Assembly: GCF_026212465.1 (NCBI RefSeq)
Contig: NC_080057.1
Location: 19,315,962 to 19,379,961, forward strand
Source: Amaranthus tricolor
Lineage: Eukaryota; Streptophyta; Magnoliopsida; Caryophyllales; Amaranthaceae
Direction of reading: 5' to 3'
Length of the DNA: 64,000 nucleotides
Part shown: positions 51,201 through 61,672 of the stretch, piece by piece
Layout: the number at the start of each line of letters is the position of its first letter
Numbering within the stretch: position 1 is the first letter of the stretch
Translations under genes and position numbers: made by a program
Notes under the pieces: generated by a model
Seen by the model: the letters and a program-made list of their open reading frames with translations, nothing else
Told to the model about the DNA's origin: nothing
Databases searched by the model: none

Positions 51201-52463
51201 GTGGTATCAAAAGCTAACGTGACGAGAGATTACGGGTTCGGATCTCATGAACCACCCCTCATTTAAAGTGGAATATTTAGCGCTAGGTATAAGGTTGGCA
51301 TGTATTGCATCCACACTTTTAACCCTAATTAAGGGCTCTTGTGTGAGGGAGCGTGTTAGAGTATATAACATATTCTGGGGCCTCAACCATCAGTTTAAAC
51401 TTTTGGTTTAGTTAGTTCCTTGTTGTGAACAGTCATTTAAGACTTGTGATTTTAGAGTTTTTAATATATCTACATGATATATTTTATATCGATAATAATT
51501 GAAAAATAAAAATAATATTATTAAAGTAAAAATGAATTTTTTTTTTCAATTAGTTTTTAAAATTTTAAACTACTAATAATTTAAAGTAAAGATGGAATTT
51601 GTTTTACATTTTTATAACATTCGTGTTTAAAAAGTGACGATATATAAAAATAATCTTGCATTCAAAATAAAATTTTGGTTCATGGGTACTTAATCAGAAT
51701 GGGGTCGGATATTGTCTTAATCGGAATAAGTATCATTTTTTCTAGGTAAAAGGTTTGTGTTTGATTCTCTTCTATATCTTTCCTTCCCTTCCCTTCCCTC
51801 AACTTAACACGTAATAATCTTGGCCCATATATAAAATTAAATACATAAATTAAATATAAGTAAGAGATAAAATGAACACTAAATCATGTATTTTTATTGT
51901 GAGATAATTATAAACTTAGGAGTGTAATTTACTCAATTGTATGTTAATGACATGTTTTCATTATCCTAATTTCTTGTAACTTAAAAACTAATTACTTCTC
52001 TTCAAAAACAAGTTGTTAATTGCCCATTTTGGGTTTTTTTTAAACTCTTTATAGGCACTAGAATTAGCAAATATTGCATTTTGCCAATCTTTTAAAGGCA
52101 CATTCATGGAACAAACAAGAAAAATCAACTTTGTGATGCGGTTGATAGACATTTACAGGCCATATTTATTCTTCAAGGGCATGTAAGTTATTATACTTAG
52201 ATTAATTTTCATATTTTTTAATCCTATGCACATATATTAAATAAATCTGATAAAATTGAAACAATATAAATAACTATTATTTGTTTAATTATTGTATAAA
52301 TTATTGTAGATACGATGACAGCAACACCGAGAAATTAAGAATTGCAGCAAGAAATAGAGGAGTAGAAACAGACATTTTCTACTTTGATCCAAAGGCTATT
52401 GATTGGGAAGATTACTTCATGAATATTCATCTTCCTGGTTTAGTCAAATATGTTTTCAAGTGA
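38976..52463 (+). CDS. FAR: Alcohol-forming fatty acyl-CoA reductase, 10 exons, 489 aa
   Basis: Exons 38976-39048, 39544-39647, 42671-42873, 43903-44003, 44509-44701, 49604-49765, 49864-49945, 50834-51103, 52055-52182 and 52310-52463; GT-AG junctions are in phase, stop TGA. The enzyme reduces very-long or long-chain fatty acyl-CoA to primary alcohols with NADPH (EC 1.2.1.84), on the ER, feeding cuticular wax, suberin or sporopollenin. The N-terminal Rossmann (NAD-binding 4) part has TGGAGFL at residues 16-22, [17 protein letters not shown] and [13 protein letters not shown]. The catalytic YxxxK motif is YVFTK at 235-239, followed by LRPTIV. The C-terminal male-sterility/FAR-C domain follows from about 370. 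The absence of a plastid leader before TGGAGFL suggests a wax/suberin-type (CER4/FAR1/FAR4/FAR5-like) rather than a plastidial MS2-type enzyme. The length is normal for the family and no lesion was seen. Introns 2, 5 and 8 are large and transposon-rich. Confidence 0.95.
39676..39905. repeat. Degenerate tandem repeat in FAR intron 2
   Basis: About ten imperfect copies of a unit of 20-25 bp like TTAATTTTTACCGATTGAAA. Non-coding. Confidence 0.7.
39906..42660. other. AT-rich body of FAR intron 2
   Basis: No ORF or definable element. It includes a (TA)n run at 42264-42295. Confidence 0.6.
43099..43463. mobile_element. Mutator-like MITE in FAR intron 3, 365 bp
   Basis: Long inverted ends, about 100 bp each: the left has AATAATCCTAAATTATCGGC and CTTTCAACTTTTCTATATTG. 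The right carries their inverse (ATATAGAAAAGTTGAATGTT, GGGATTACCACGTGGAATTT). The flanks TTTAATATT (43090-43098) and TTTATTATT (43464-43472) match at 8 of 9, the duplication size of Mutator-type elements. Confidence 0.75.
45140..45330. mobile_element. GAGAC-type MITE (partial) in FAR intron 5
   Basis: Contains a palindromic centre (TTGACCTTAAAGGTATCAAT and its inverse) and ends with GGCCCGGCCCACACGTCGTC. The same layout occurs in the full copy at 52710-52967. The left border is not clear. Confidence 0.6.
46085..46935. repeat. GTAGGCATTAAG repeat MITE, split by a hAT MITE, in FAR intron 5
   Basis: Multiple ATATTGTAAGTAGGCATTAA units lie on both sides of the nested element 46147-46686, the same repeat as at 14655-14775. 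The outer borders are uncertain; GGAGACCGACTGAAAG near 46955 may be its right end. Confidence 0.6.
46147..46686. mobile_element. hAT-type MITE, 540 bp, nested in the GTAGGCATTAAG repeats
   Basis: Left end TAGGGGTGAAAGTTTGATTT, right end AAATTATTTACACCCCTA. The flanks ATTATAAG (46139-46146) and ATTGTAAG (46687-46694) agree at 7 of 8. The interior carries TTCGGTTTGG/CCAAACCGAA words. Non-coding. Confidence 0.85.
47878..48357. mobile_element. GAGAC-type MITE with TTGATCACTTTAA repeats in FAR intron 5
   Basis: The left end has CTTGTGAGAGACTGAGTTAC and the right end GGTCTCACTACGAGACATTC, inverse words of the family. The interior holds several degenerate TTGATCACTTTAAG units in both directions. 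Borders are approximate. Confidence 0.55.
48487..48961. mobile_element. Mutator-like foldback MITE with GTTCGCAG palindromes, 475 bp
   Basis: Inverted arms of about 110 bp start with GAATTTTAGAAAAAGTTGAG, and a perfect 9-bp target duplication ACTCTTATT lies at 48478-48486 and 48962-48970. The centre is a row of about six units of the palindrome CTGTTCGCAGTTAGTAACTG. The minus-strand frame across it is an artefact of the palindromes. Confidence 0.92.
49388..49510. mobile_element. 123-bp GAGACCGTC MITE in FAR intron 5
   Basis: Ends TTGTATGAGACCGTC and GACCGTCTCATACAA are inverted. The middle (CATAAGCTAAAAGTTTCTA) matches the equally long copy at 57879-58001. It lies 94 bp before exon 6 of FAR. 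Confidence 0.8.
49810..49978 (+). repeat. 41-bp direct repeat copying the FAR exon 7 donor into intron 6
   Basis: 49810-49850 and 49938-49978 agree at 36 of 41 positions, including TTGATGTGGTAAG, which at the second site is the end of exon 7 plus its 5' splice site. The first copy fills much of the 98-bp intron 6. Confidence 0.85.
50085..50330. mobile_element. GAGAC-type MITE in FAR intron 7
   Basis: The left end CTTGTACGAGAGCGTCTCAT and right end ATGAGACCGTCTTATTTGAG are inverted copies. Between them are four or five AAGTGATCATTTTAAGA units. Borders are approximate. Confidence 0.65.
51130..51425 (+). mobile_element. TRIM (miniature LTR retrotransposon) in FAR intron 8, about 296 bp
   Basis: Two short LTR-like direct repeats, 51130-51201 and 51354-51425, both read TGTT(T/A)GAGTAT, TAACATATTCTGGGG and TTAAACTTTTGG. 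A primer-binding site TGGTATCAAAAGC (initiator Met-tRNA type) directly follows the first, and a purine tract GTGTGAGGGAGCG precedes the second. No coding sequence lies inside. Target duplications are not clear. The size and layout match TRIM elements. Confidence 0.82.
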
Positions 52464-52709
52464 CCATTAAAAAATAAATTTATTATTTATTAAAATGTTT
52501 AATTAAACAGAAATTTTTATTTATATTTGTTCAATACATGATTTGTAATATGTTATTTTGTAATGGTTTAGTCAAAAATGTTTAATATGTTATTTGTAAT
52601 ATGTTATTTTTATTTATATTTGTTCAATACATGGTTGTTATCAAGGTGTGATTGTTGAAGGAATTGTGCTCAAGATTTATTCTTTCCAATTGCTTTTCAA
52701 AAAAATTTA

Positions 52710-52967
52710 GACGAGACCATCACAAGTTAAGACGAATGTAGTCCGGCTCATTTTACGCGTATGTAATAACATTTTAATTTTCTGGGCATTTATCAATTTT
52801 GACCTTAAAGTTATCATTTTTTAAAATTGATACCTTTAAGGTCAAAATTGATACCTTTAAAAGATCAAAATTGAAAAATGTCAAGAAAATGAAAAAAATG
52901 CTCAAATTGTTACACGCGTGAATTGGACCGGCCCAAATTGACGGTCTCATTATGAGGTCGTCTCGTC
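52710..52967. mobile_element. GACGAGACC MITE just downstream of FAR, 258 bp
   Basis: The left end GACGAGACCATCACAAGTTA and right end GAGGTCGTCTCGTC are inverted. The centre is a TTGACCTTAAAG palindrome shared with 45140-45330. It begins 246 bp after the FAR stop, so it may lie in or close to the 3' UTR. Confidence 0.75.
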
Positions 52968-53756
52968 AAAGACCAGCTATTTACTTTTTGCATAGTTTTC
53001 AAAATAATTTTCGAATTTTAATATCTCTAAATGTGCATCATAAAAAATTATAAAAAATATATAATAAGAAAAGTATACATTAAGATGAATGTAATAAGAT
53101 CTCACATAAATATATTTTATTATAAATATATATGTCTCAAGATCTTAATTAAATTTATCTCTCCTTAAAGTGAAATATTTCAAATGAGAAGAACATTAAA
53201 GAAAAGAAATGAGTAATAATTAGGATTATAGGGGTATTAATTGTGGTATTTGGAGTAATTAATATTTACTTCCTCTAATTCTATTTAATGTTTTCACTTT
53301 TCATTTTAGGTAGTTTTATATAGGATAATGATATTTACGACCTTTAGAGTTGTACATAAAAATTAATAAATTCTTTTTATTATTAGAAATTTTAATTTTT
53401 TAAGAGAATCTAATCTATAAATTAAAAACCAATTAATGTTTTATTTTATTATTTTTACTTTCCAAGAAAGAATAATTGGTAAACTAATAGAGTATAATAA
53501 AATTTTTATGTTTTCAAAGCAAAAATAATATTAAATTACATAAATAAAATACAAGATTCTTTCTTATATATAGTACTTAGGACTAGGTTGTATATTCATT
53601 TTCTTTTTATATATTGTTCTTTATATCATATTTTTTTGATATACTTAGACTTAGTCACCCTAACTTTAATATTTTTAATAATGCTTATGGTCTTTACATA
53701 AACATTTTTATAATGTTTATGGTCTTACATGCTTCTTCTTATTAACTTTATTTTAA
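52968..53756. other. Non-coding AT-rich intergenic sequence
   Basis: Nothing recognised. Confidence 0.6.
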
Positions 53757-54620
53757 GAAAAAATTATTGAGAATAATCCTTATTTTTTACATTTTTCTGT
53801 GAATAACCCCTACTTTTGATTATTCATGAAAAATCCGAACTTTTCACCTTAGTTGCTCATAACACCCCCACCAAAATTGTGACCGGCTACAGTAGGTAGA
53901 AAAGTTGAGTTTAATGTCTTTACCAAAATAACCTTCTTCAACATTCAATTCCATGCTAATTTGAATTACATCCCAATTCATTTCACCCTCAAAACTAAGG
54001 TTCATCCTAAAACCCCCAATTTGCATCTTCCCAATTCACCCCCAAATTCAAAGAATGAAGGTTGAATCTGGTTGTTTTTGTTGTTGTTCTTCATAAAAAT
54101 GGTAAGCTGTTATTCTCATGGAGGTTTCAATATTAGTATTTGCAAATTTCTGCTATTTTAAATGTGCGAAATTCTGTTTAATTTTCGAATGTAATCCCCA
54201 AATTTTTTGAATTTATGTTATTCTTCATCATAATTAGGAAATGGTGTTGTTCTGCCTTGTGTATGCTGCTATTCTTCATCATCATTTTCAAATTTGGGTT
54301 TATCATTTTTCGAATGAGAATTCATTTTTGCAAAAAAAAAGAGAAAAAAAACAAAGTAAAGGGATGAACTGAATTTTCTCTCTCCTAAATTTGGATTTAA
54401 CAATGGAGAAATGGAGTAAGAAGGGGGAAGAAGATGGCAACAAAAAGAAGGAAGAGAACATGTTAGAAACGACTTTATCACCTGTTGTAGTCGGTCACAT
54501 TTTCGAAGGGGTTGTTGTGAGCAAATAAGGTGAAAAGTTCGGATTATTCATGAATAATCAAAAGTATGGGTTATTCACATGAAAACGTAAAAAGTAGAGA
54601 TTGTTCTCCACAATTTTTCC
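53757..54620. mobile_element. Mutator-like element, 864 bp, perfect 9-bp TSD
   Basis: The left end GAAAAAATTATTGAGAATAA and right end (reverse complement GGAAAAATTGTGGAGAACAA) begin inverted arms of about 130 bp sharing GTGAATAACC, TTGATTATTCATGAA and GAACTTTTCACCTTA words. TTATTTTAA lies at 53748-53756 and 54621-54629. The interior contains no transposase; short frames in it lack domains. Confidence 0.92.
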
Positions 54621-55361
54621 TTATTTTAACATTTTTTAAGCTTTTGGTTCCCATAATATTCATACTTTTAATGCTTATGATCTTTATTTTTTTTCTATTA
54701 ACTTTATTGTTGAATAAAATAATATCTTCATTATTTAAAATATTCAACTTATTTTGATTCTCGTTAATATAAGTTATAAGAATATCATATATAGGTTATA
54801 AGAATATCATATGAGAATAGAGAGAGTAATATTTATTGTTAGAAAATAAAGTTTTATAATGGATAAGAGAGGAATAAAAACTCCAGCCCGATTAGAGGAA
54901 TTATTCATATGTAGTATTCAATAAAGTAAGAGATTGAATTGTTTATCTCTTTTGTCGTAACATATTTTAGCAATTTAGCATACATAGACTGATTAGAGGA
55001 ATTATGATTGAAGTTCCAATTGGTAATATGAGAAGAAATCGTCAAACCTGATAATACTTTAAAGTAGTATTTTCCTTCAGTTAAATTGTACATCGCTGAT
55101 GGTATTTTATTTACTATTCATAAAAAAAAAGTTACATCTAACCACATTTATTTACCTATGTTTGATTAAATGTGAGCATAATATTTGATTTAGCCATGCT
55201 TACTAAAATGTGGGGAAATATCTTTACTTATAAGCGTGGAAAAAAGCAAGCTGTAGACAAAAAAGTGCTTAAAATTACACACGCCAATAAACGTGGGTAT
55301 AAGTTTTATTAACCGCACTTATAAGCGTGGATAGTTGCTCAACTAAATATAATTATTCAAA
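54621..55361. other. Non-coding intergenic sequence
   Basis: AT-rich, with a few repeated TTATAAGCGTGG words between 55220 and 55335. No gene seen. Confidence 0.5.
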
Positions 55362-56372
55362 AGGAAAAATTACCCTGAATAATACGACCTTTCACTGATT
55401 TCCCAACAATAATACGAACTTTCAATTAACCACGAATAATACGAAGTTTAACATGTTTTTTCCGCTGGTATAACTTTTTACCTGTAACCGGCTAAATTTG
55501 GATAAAATTAAAGAAGACAAATTGAAGAACACTTGCTGCTGGTATACACACTCCTTACTGCTTCTCTCTCATTCACGCTTCCAATTTGAAGAAGACTGTT
55601 GCTGCCTACTGGTTTACTCAAATTGAAGAAGATTATTCTTCTCATTCATGCTGCTGGCAATAGTCGGGCTACAAAAACACATATTATGGTTAGTTTATTC
55701 TTCTCAATTGCATTATTTATTCCTAAATTTTATTTTAATCCCAAAAATGGAGGATTGTAAAAACGTCTGTGTACTCGAAATAGTCTACATTTTTCTCCCA
55801 CTTAAAAAATTTACAATCTTGTGCCTACATTTCAAATCAAATCATGAAACCCTATTTGATAAAAAAATTAAAAATTACCATAAAACAAAATAAAGCTATT
55901 CAAAAATATATACTTACCGGCTAAAATGCACATCCGTAAAACCTCTCACCAACCCTTGTTCCTTTTTTGACTAGTTGTAATTTAGCATGAACACCATGTT
56001 TACATAAAGGAAATCCTTTTGCAATTGATGTTCTAGTTTGAGATGACGAAGGAGAATACATGTTCAAGATCAAATTAGTTTACCTTTAAAAATGAAAATG
56101 AAAAAAAGAATGAGAAGAAGTTGGAAGAAGTAATTAAAATGGAAGAATAAAGTGAGAAAATGAGGTAAAACATTTGCAAAATAGAATGAAATAGAGGAAG
56201 GAGATGAAGTCTAATGTGCAACGGTCATAAATGACGTTTTCTACCGATTATAAACCAGTCAGATATACCAGCGGAAAAAACATGTTAAACTTCGTATTAT
56301 TCGTGGTTAATTGAAAATTCATATTATTGTTGAAAAATTATTAAAAAGTCGTATTATTAGGGTAATTTTTCC
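55362..56372. mobile_element. Mutator-like element, about 1 kb, directly upstream of gene 3
   Basis: Inverted arms start AGGAAAAATTACCCTGAATA (left) and, as reverse complement, GGAAAAATTACCCTAATAAT (right). They share AATTAACCACGAATAATACG and AAACATGTTTTTTCCGCTGG words over about 110 bp. The flanks TTATTCAAA (55353-55361) and TTATGCGAA (56373-56381) match at 7 of 9. The interior is non-coding with GAAGAAG/TTGCTGC-rich stretches. Confidence 0.82.
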
Positions 56373-56389
56373 TTATGCGAATCATTAGT

Positions 56390-56571
56390 TCTAACCGGTG
56401 CCCCTCAAAATTCCTCTCCATTCACGCATATAGCATTGAGCAAGCAAAGCAACTTCGTCTTCAGTACTTCACCTTCAAAAATCCTCTAGGGGTTTTCCTG
56501 CTTCAGCCACCGGCAATCACTGCAGGCTTCAGCCACCGACCCACCGGCCACCGGCAATCTGCCGCCTTCAT
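56390..56571 (+). promoter_or_regulatory. Probable non-coding first exon of the CX9C gene
   Basis: A GC-richer, CCACCGGC-containing segment directly after the Mutator-like element, ending near CCTTCATGTATG with a possible GT donor at 56572. It looks like a plant 5' UTR, and the coding region starting at 59309 needs an upstream exon (an AG acceptor precedes 59280). A second possible leader exon lies near 58630-58709. Neither is proven. Confidence 0.35.
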
Positions 56572-57502
56572 GTATGTATTTTTTTTCTTTCCATAAAAGT
56601 TCTAAATTTGTGCAATTGCAATAGATTTGTTTGAATGTTAATTGTTAAACATTGTTTGTTGATTCATGATTGATGATTACACTACCCCAAACCATATTTG
56701 TTAATCAATTTAGGGTTTTTTGCTTAATTGGTGGTAAATTTATAAATTAAGGTTTTCATATTTAATTCTACAATTGATTTTGGTAATTTGTTTGAATTTT
56801 TTTGAAATAAGTGTTTAGATAATTGATTTAGAGTTTTTGTCAAGAATTTATTTTGCTGATTTAAGTAATTATTTTACGTTTGTAGCAAATTTTCTTTTCT
56901 ACCTTTGAAAGCTTAACAGTGTAATTACGTTTGTTAGTCAAGTTGCACTACTCTATGCTATATTTTGAAGTATTGCCCATTTTGTGATTCATGATCGCTA
57001 GCAAGCAAGGAATTGGTTTAAACTTTTGTAAGCTTTTGTATAGTTTAAATTTTTGGTTCTACCACTGTACTTTATCATTTCTCAGACATATACACTGGTT
57101 TTTAGATAAGTACTCATAATTTTGGGGTTATTACTGATAAAATAATTCATAAAATTGCTGCAATTCTAGGAACATCTGTTGCAAATCAAGAAAAGAAGTA
57201 AACATATTTGCTGACAGTAGAACAGCCTATAGTTGGTGTTTCCATTAACTAAAGATCACACTGACATTACAATAAGGAATTACAAATCTTTTTTTTTTGG
57301 TTTCATATCACCTTGCTATATAGAAAGCAAGAATATTTTTGGGGTTTTACATTATGAAAATGTTACTTTGTAATTAATATTCATGAGGTAATGCTCAAAT
57401 TTTAGATAGATAATCCTAGAGTGTTATTCAAATATTGGTGGTGTTGTTCATTGCTTTGGTTGATTTGTTTCATATACATAGCTTTTTTTTTTCTCAAGAC
57501 CG

Positions 57503-58440
57503 GAGTTGATTGATAATCCTAGAGTGTTAATCAAAAATGGAAAAGTCGAACGCAAAATCCGAACAATTAATAATGTCGTACATACTCTTCTTACTCATGC
57601 TTCTCTTCCCCCTTCGTTTTGGCATCATGCTTTGCAAATGACCACATACCTTCTAAATATTCTTCCAAGTAATTTATTGAGTAAAAACTCTCCTCTTGAG
57701 GTTCTTTATAAAAAATATTCTTACAGGTTTTCGAGTGTTTATGTTATTCATTTATTCCATCTACGCCAATCAATAAGTTGCAACCACGGTCCACTCCTTG
57801 TGTTTTTTTTGGGTTTCCTACCAATCATCGTGGCTATAAATGTTATGATTTATCATCACATAAAATTATCAACCCGTCTTGTATGAGACCGTGTCACGGT
57901 GAACGACCTCAAAACAAGAAGTTCATAAGCTAAAAGTTTCTAATATTGGGTTATTTAACCCAAGTATGAGGCATGTTTCACTGTGAGACTGTCTCATACA
58001 AGAATTTGTGTAAATTATTGTTTGTTGTCATGTCATGTTTGATGAAACAGGGTTTCCATTTTCTATGTTACATCACACACAGTCTATGCAATCTCCACGA
58101 TTGGCTTCCCATCATACTTGTACTTCACAAACACTACAACCCATACATGATCCCCCAAATGTGCTCCCATACATGTCCTCTTCTAATTTGGACTCGCACC
58201 ATGACGTGTGACATCCAACTTCAACAACCTGGACCATCTCTTTTTCTAGGCCCACATCTTATCCGTCCTTCTCCATTATCTACTCCTCTTCTAGAACCCA
58301 AAATTGTGATCCGAAGTCAAAATGGAATTTTTAAACCCAATAAAAAATTTTCTGCTCATTCTGCAATGGCCATGGATGACAAATATCATGTTCTTATTAA
58401 AATAAGATGTGGGAGTTGGTAACCCGTCCTTGGGTTCGGT
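57503..58440 (+). pseudogene. Ty1/copia integrase fragment, frameshifted and split by a MITE
   Basis: The frame 57506-57760 has KNGKVERKIRTINNVVHTLL, SLPPSFWHHALQMTTYLLN and SPLEVLYKKY, the end of the copia integrase core and the following region. Shifted frames continue with VFFLGF and GYKCYD-like words. After a 123-bp MITE, remnants of FDETGFPF appear at about 58034 and degenerate, stop-containing sequence runs on to about 58440. The word GATAATCCTAGAGTGTTA is present twice (57410 and 57511), so the fragment also holds a short duplication. No LTRs found. It lies in the presumed 5' UTR intron of gene 3. Confidence 0.8.
57879..58001. mobile_element. 123-bp GAGACCGT MITE inside the copia fragment
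   Basis: Ends TTGTATGAGACCGTG and GACTGTCTCATACAA are inverted. The interior matches the copy at 49388-49510, which has exactly the same length. It interrupts the copia-derived reading, so it is younger than that fragment. Confidence 0.85.
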
Positions 58441-59308
58441 TACAGGTTCGATAGAACACCTCTATCAAACCATAGTGAATATTATGGGGTTATTGAGCAG
58501 TAATAAATTCCTCGGTTTGTTGGTGTTTTTCAGTTGCCCTTCATTTTGCTACTTTTATCACTAGAATTGCATCGCATATTTATATAATTTTGTATCGCTG
58601 ATAAATGGTTTTCTGTCTTTTACTGAGTTGCGGTGCATTTCAGTTTCTGGTGGCCTCTCAAAAAACATTGTCTTAACCTCGGTTGACAGGAGCAGAAACA
58701 AAACATGGATGGTACGTAGAATTCAACTACCTTCTATTGAACGATTAATTTTCTTTCTTGACATGCCATAGGCATCGAGGAAACGTTTTTATGATTGGCT
58801 TTGCTCTACTATAATGAGAGGCCATTTGTTTTGTTTTATATTTTTAACATACCGAAGGTTAGCAGGTGAGAATTTAGACAGTTTCCTATCTTGGGTGTTA
58901 AAAAAATAGTTTGGTAAGCATTTTTTATATTATTAGCATTTGAAGGACTTGCATTCCCGCTGGTGATCAACCTAAATGTACCAGGGAAAGAACTACAGTA
59001 CCTGGTAGGACTTCAAATGAACTTTGACTTTCGGAATTCCTATTGTGTTATTGCTACATTTTGCCTCTCTATGGGTGGAACTTGATTATGAATATGTAGA
59101 TGGTATATAAGAGATGTGATTCTTCTGCCTTTGTTTAATAAATATAAAATTTTAAGAGTAGTGCAATCCTAAAGAAAGGCTAGGGTGAGCATAAATTAAA
59201 AATCACCACATTTCCAAAGGCTGAGAACATACCCTGATCGCTATTTTTTTCAATTTAGATGTTTGTCCCAGTTTGTAGATTTAGTGTTATTTTACGTTAA
59301 GATCAAAG

Positions 59309-61672
59309 ATGGATGCAACTAACATACCACATTCTAATGATAATGAGTTGTGGAGAAACGCACTTAAACACATTTATCGCGAGCATGTAAAGAATATATT
59401 CTTTTCATTATCATTTTTTTGACGGGATTTCCAAAAAGGCTGTTGACTTCGGGGTATATTTTTTTGTCTATCTAGTCGATTCGCAGGAAGGTATGGAGGA
59501 AACTATTTTGGTTGGTGATGATTTAATGACGGGGCCTCCCTCACCTATCATCCCCCCAGAAATTGCTGCTCATGTGCTTGAAGGCGTCAACATGTGTGAT
59601 GGTTTGCTGAGGAACCTATTTTTATGTAAGATTTCTTAATTCTTCCTGTTTGTGATTTCTAAGCCCTTCTATTGCCAACAAGCAATTTTGATATACTTGG
59701 ACAACATAAAGATACATAGCTTTTTTTCCTGGATGATGAATGATGAATCTGTCCATCTTTTTATTGAGATGGGCATGTGTTTATGCTGTGGTTTGTTTTT
59801 GTGTTTTAGGTTTACAAATCAATGATATTGAGCCTTTCTGTCAAGATGAAATTGCTTTGTATCGACAGTGTGCAGAAAGAAGAGTAAGATTATTGGGATA
59901 TTTATAAATAATCCCTTTTCCTTACTTTATCTTAAATAAATTTCTTGTTTGGTCTTTTGTAGTCAAAGATCAAAATATTATACTAGTAGATATTGTTAAA
60001 AGTAGTTCAATAAAAGTATCATGTTTCAAATTTGACTTTTATCGAATATCTTCAAATGGTAACTTAATATTTGGAAGGGACAATAATTTTCATGTAGGAG
60101 TGAGTTTCCGTGAACGTGTCTATTCTGGTACTCAATTCATTATTCACCCCATTTGCAAGTTTGTAGGATAAGGAAATCAGACAAAGGCTTCAAGATAGTG
60201 AACATAAATTAGGCTTATCGATGCCTATTGATCAAGCTAAGGAAAGAGCTGCTGAACTGGAATCAGAAGTCACAAAACTAGAAAGGTAATGAATACACAA
60301 TTGTTTGGCCTCGTGGATTTTCTCTTGTTCTTCGCCGTCTTTATGTGTGTCTTTTGGCGTTTTTGCAGTAGTTTTCGAAGTTTTCTCTATAAAAAATGTT
60401 ACGAATATGAGAAAAATTCTTGTACTAAAGTAATCCACTTTAGCTGCCCGTTAATATGAAACACCATTAAGGGCTCTAGAAGAAGTTTGGGTTTTGTTAT
60501 ATTTTACCTGTTCCTGATTATGGAGTATAAAGATAGTGCGAGGTGAACACATGGCCTTTATTCTTTTTCCTTATATAGCTTTTTCAACCAGAGACATCTT
60601 TGATTCTTGTATACCAATGCATCTGTCATTTAACATCATTGTGATTACTATTAGATAAAGTCCTAAGAATAGTTTTTCTTCATCATCCCCAATTCTTCAT
60701 ATGGATATACTTATCACTAATGCATCTTTTTTTAGTGTGTGCTGACTGACAAAGGTGTTTAAATAGCGTAGAAATCATGATGCTTTTGCGTCTAAAAGTA
60801 ATTTACTTCCAATTGTGATTTCGAGGGAAATAAAGCAAGGAGTAATTCTGCACTTTACTTCTAGAAGCAATTTCTGTTACTAAGTGAAATTTCATAATTT
60901 GATGCTTCATTTTATGCTCCCAGTTCCATGAAGAGTTGAATCAGAAGAGACACTACCTAATGTACAATGTGATTGTGAGTTTAAGACATTGCTTTGTGTT
61001 CTTGTCTTACCTGATTATCGCTAAAAATTCAGGCGTTTGATTCTTGCTAGTGGAATGGAAGGCATTGAAGGATTTCGCCAAAGATGGAGTTTACATGGGC
61101 GTCTCTCAGACACAAGGTAAACTTAAGTCATGTTTCATCTAGAATGAGTAAGGGTGTATTCCCCCACGCCACGGGAAAATTGTTTAGTCCATATACAAGT
61201 GATGCAATAAATAGTGAGCGACACCTGTTTTGCGTAAAAGTAGTTTCAGTTTCGATTTACAGTGAAAGGGAAAATATTTTAATTATGAGGTATATTTATC
61301 AGAATCTATGATAATTGCACTTGGTTTTTTGTTTAAATGTCCCAAGTCCCCAACATATGAATATTTTTCCAATTGTCAAAATAAGTTATTTTGTGAAAAA
61401 AGCTTTATATTTTAGTGTTAAGATGAATCTTGAAACTTGGAGTGTCCCAACCATGTTCGAGTGTTGAGAATTTGACACTGATGCTTAACGTATAATGAAG
61501 AGTTTGAGCTCACAAATTTGAATACCGTGCTTATATTGTTAACTTTCGAATGATATACAGGAACAGATTGGAGTCTCTAAAGCAGGGAATGGAAAAAAGA
61601 AAGCCAGATGAGCCAACTCAGACTCCATCAACTAGACGATGGTTTTCCTGGACAAAGCAGACTGAAGAATAG
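59309..61672 (+). CDS. Twin-CX9C (CHCH-like) coiled-coil protein, 6 coding exons, 201 aa
   Basis: Exons 59309-59386, 59487-59625, 59810-59883, 60167-60285, 61033-61116 and 61561-61672; all junctions are GT-AG and in phase, stop TAG. Four cysteines at residues 63, 73, 83 and 93 are each nine residues apart (MCDGLLRNLFLC, then FCQDEIALYRQC). Twin CX9C proteins are usually oxidised by MIA40/ERV1 and kept in the mitochondrial intermembrane space, often as assembly factors or respiratory subunits. Residues about 95-165 are charged and helical (RLQDSEHKLG, AKERAAELESEVTKLERR), likely a coiled coil, followed by GMEGIEGFRQRW and a basic, Trp-containing tail (RRWFSWTKQTEE). The start at 59309 has an in-frame stop upstream in the same exon (59282); a later ATG at 59493 is an alternative. 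I do not recognise a named family member; location and role are inferred from the cysteine pattern. Confidence 0.88.

Noticed and set aside
51200..51245. tRNA gene or SINE with TGGTATCAAAAGC and GGTTCGGATCTC as A and B boxes
   Set aside because: The first word is better explained as a primer-binding site directly after an LTR, with a second LTR downstream; no cloverleaf could be drawn.
56375..56596. 73-codon plus-strand frame after the Mutator-like element
   Set aside because: Pro/Ala-rich, starts within the transposon flank, and is better explained as part of a 5' UTR exon.
58704..58710. ATGGATG before a GTACGT donor as a coding first exon of gene 3
   Set aside because: Splicing it to 59487 gives an early stop, so if it is an exon it must be non-coding.
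59493..59495. ATG as the start codon of the CX9C gene
   Set aside because: An upstream exon (59309-59386) joins in phase with good splice sites and has its own in-frame upstream stop, so the longer start is preferred; the shorter remains possible.
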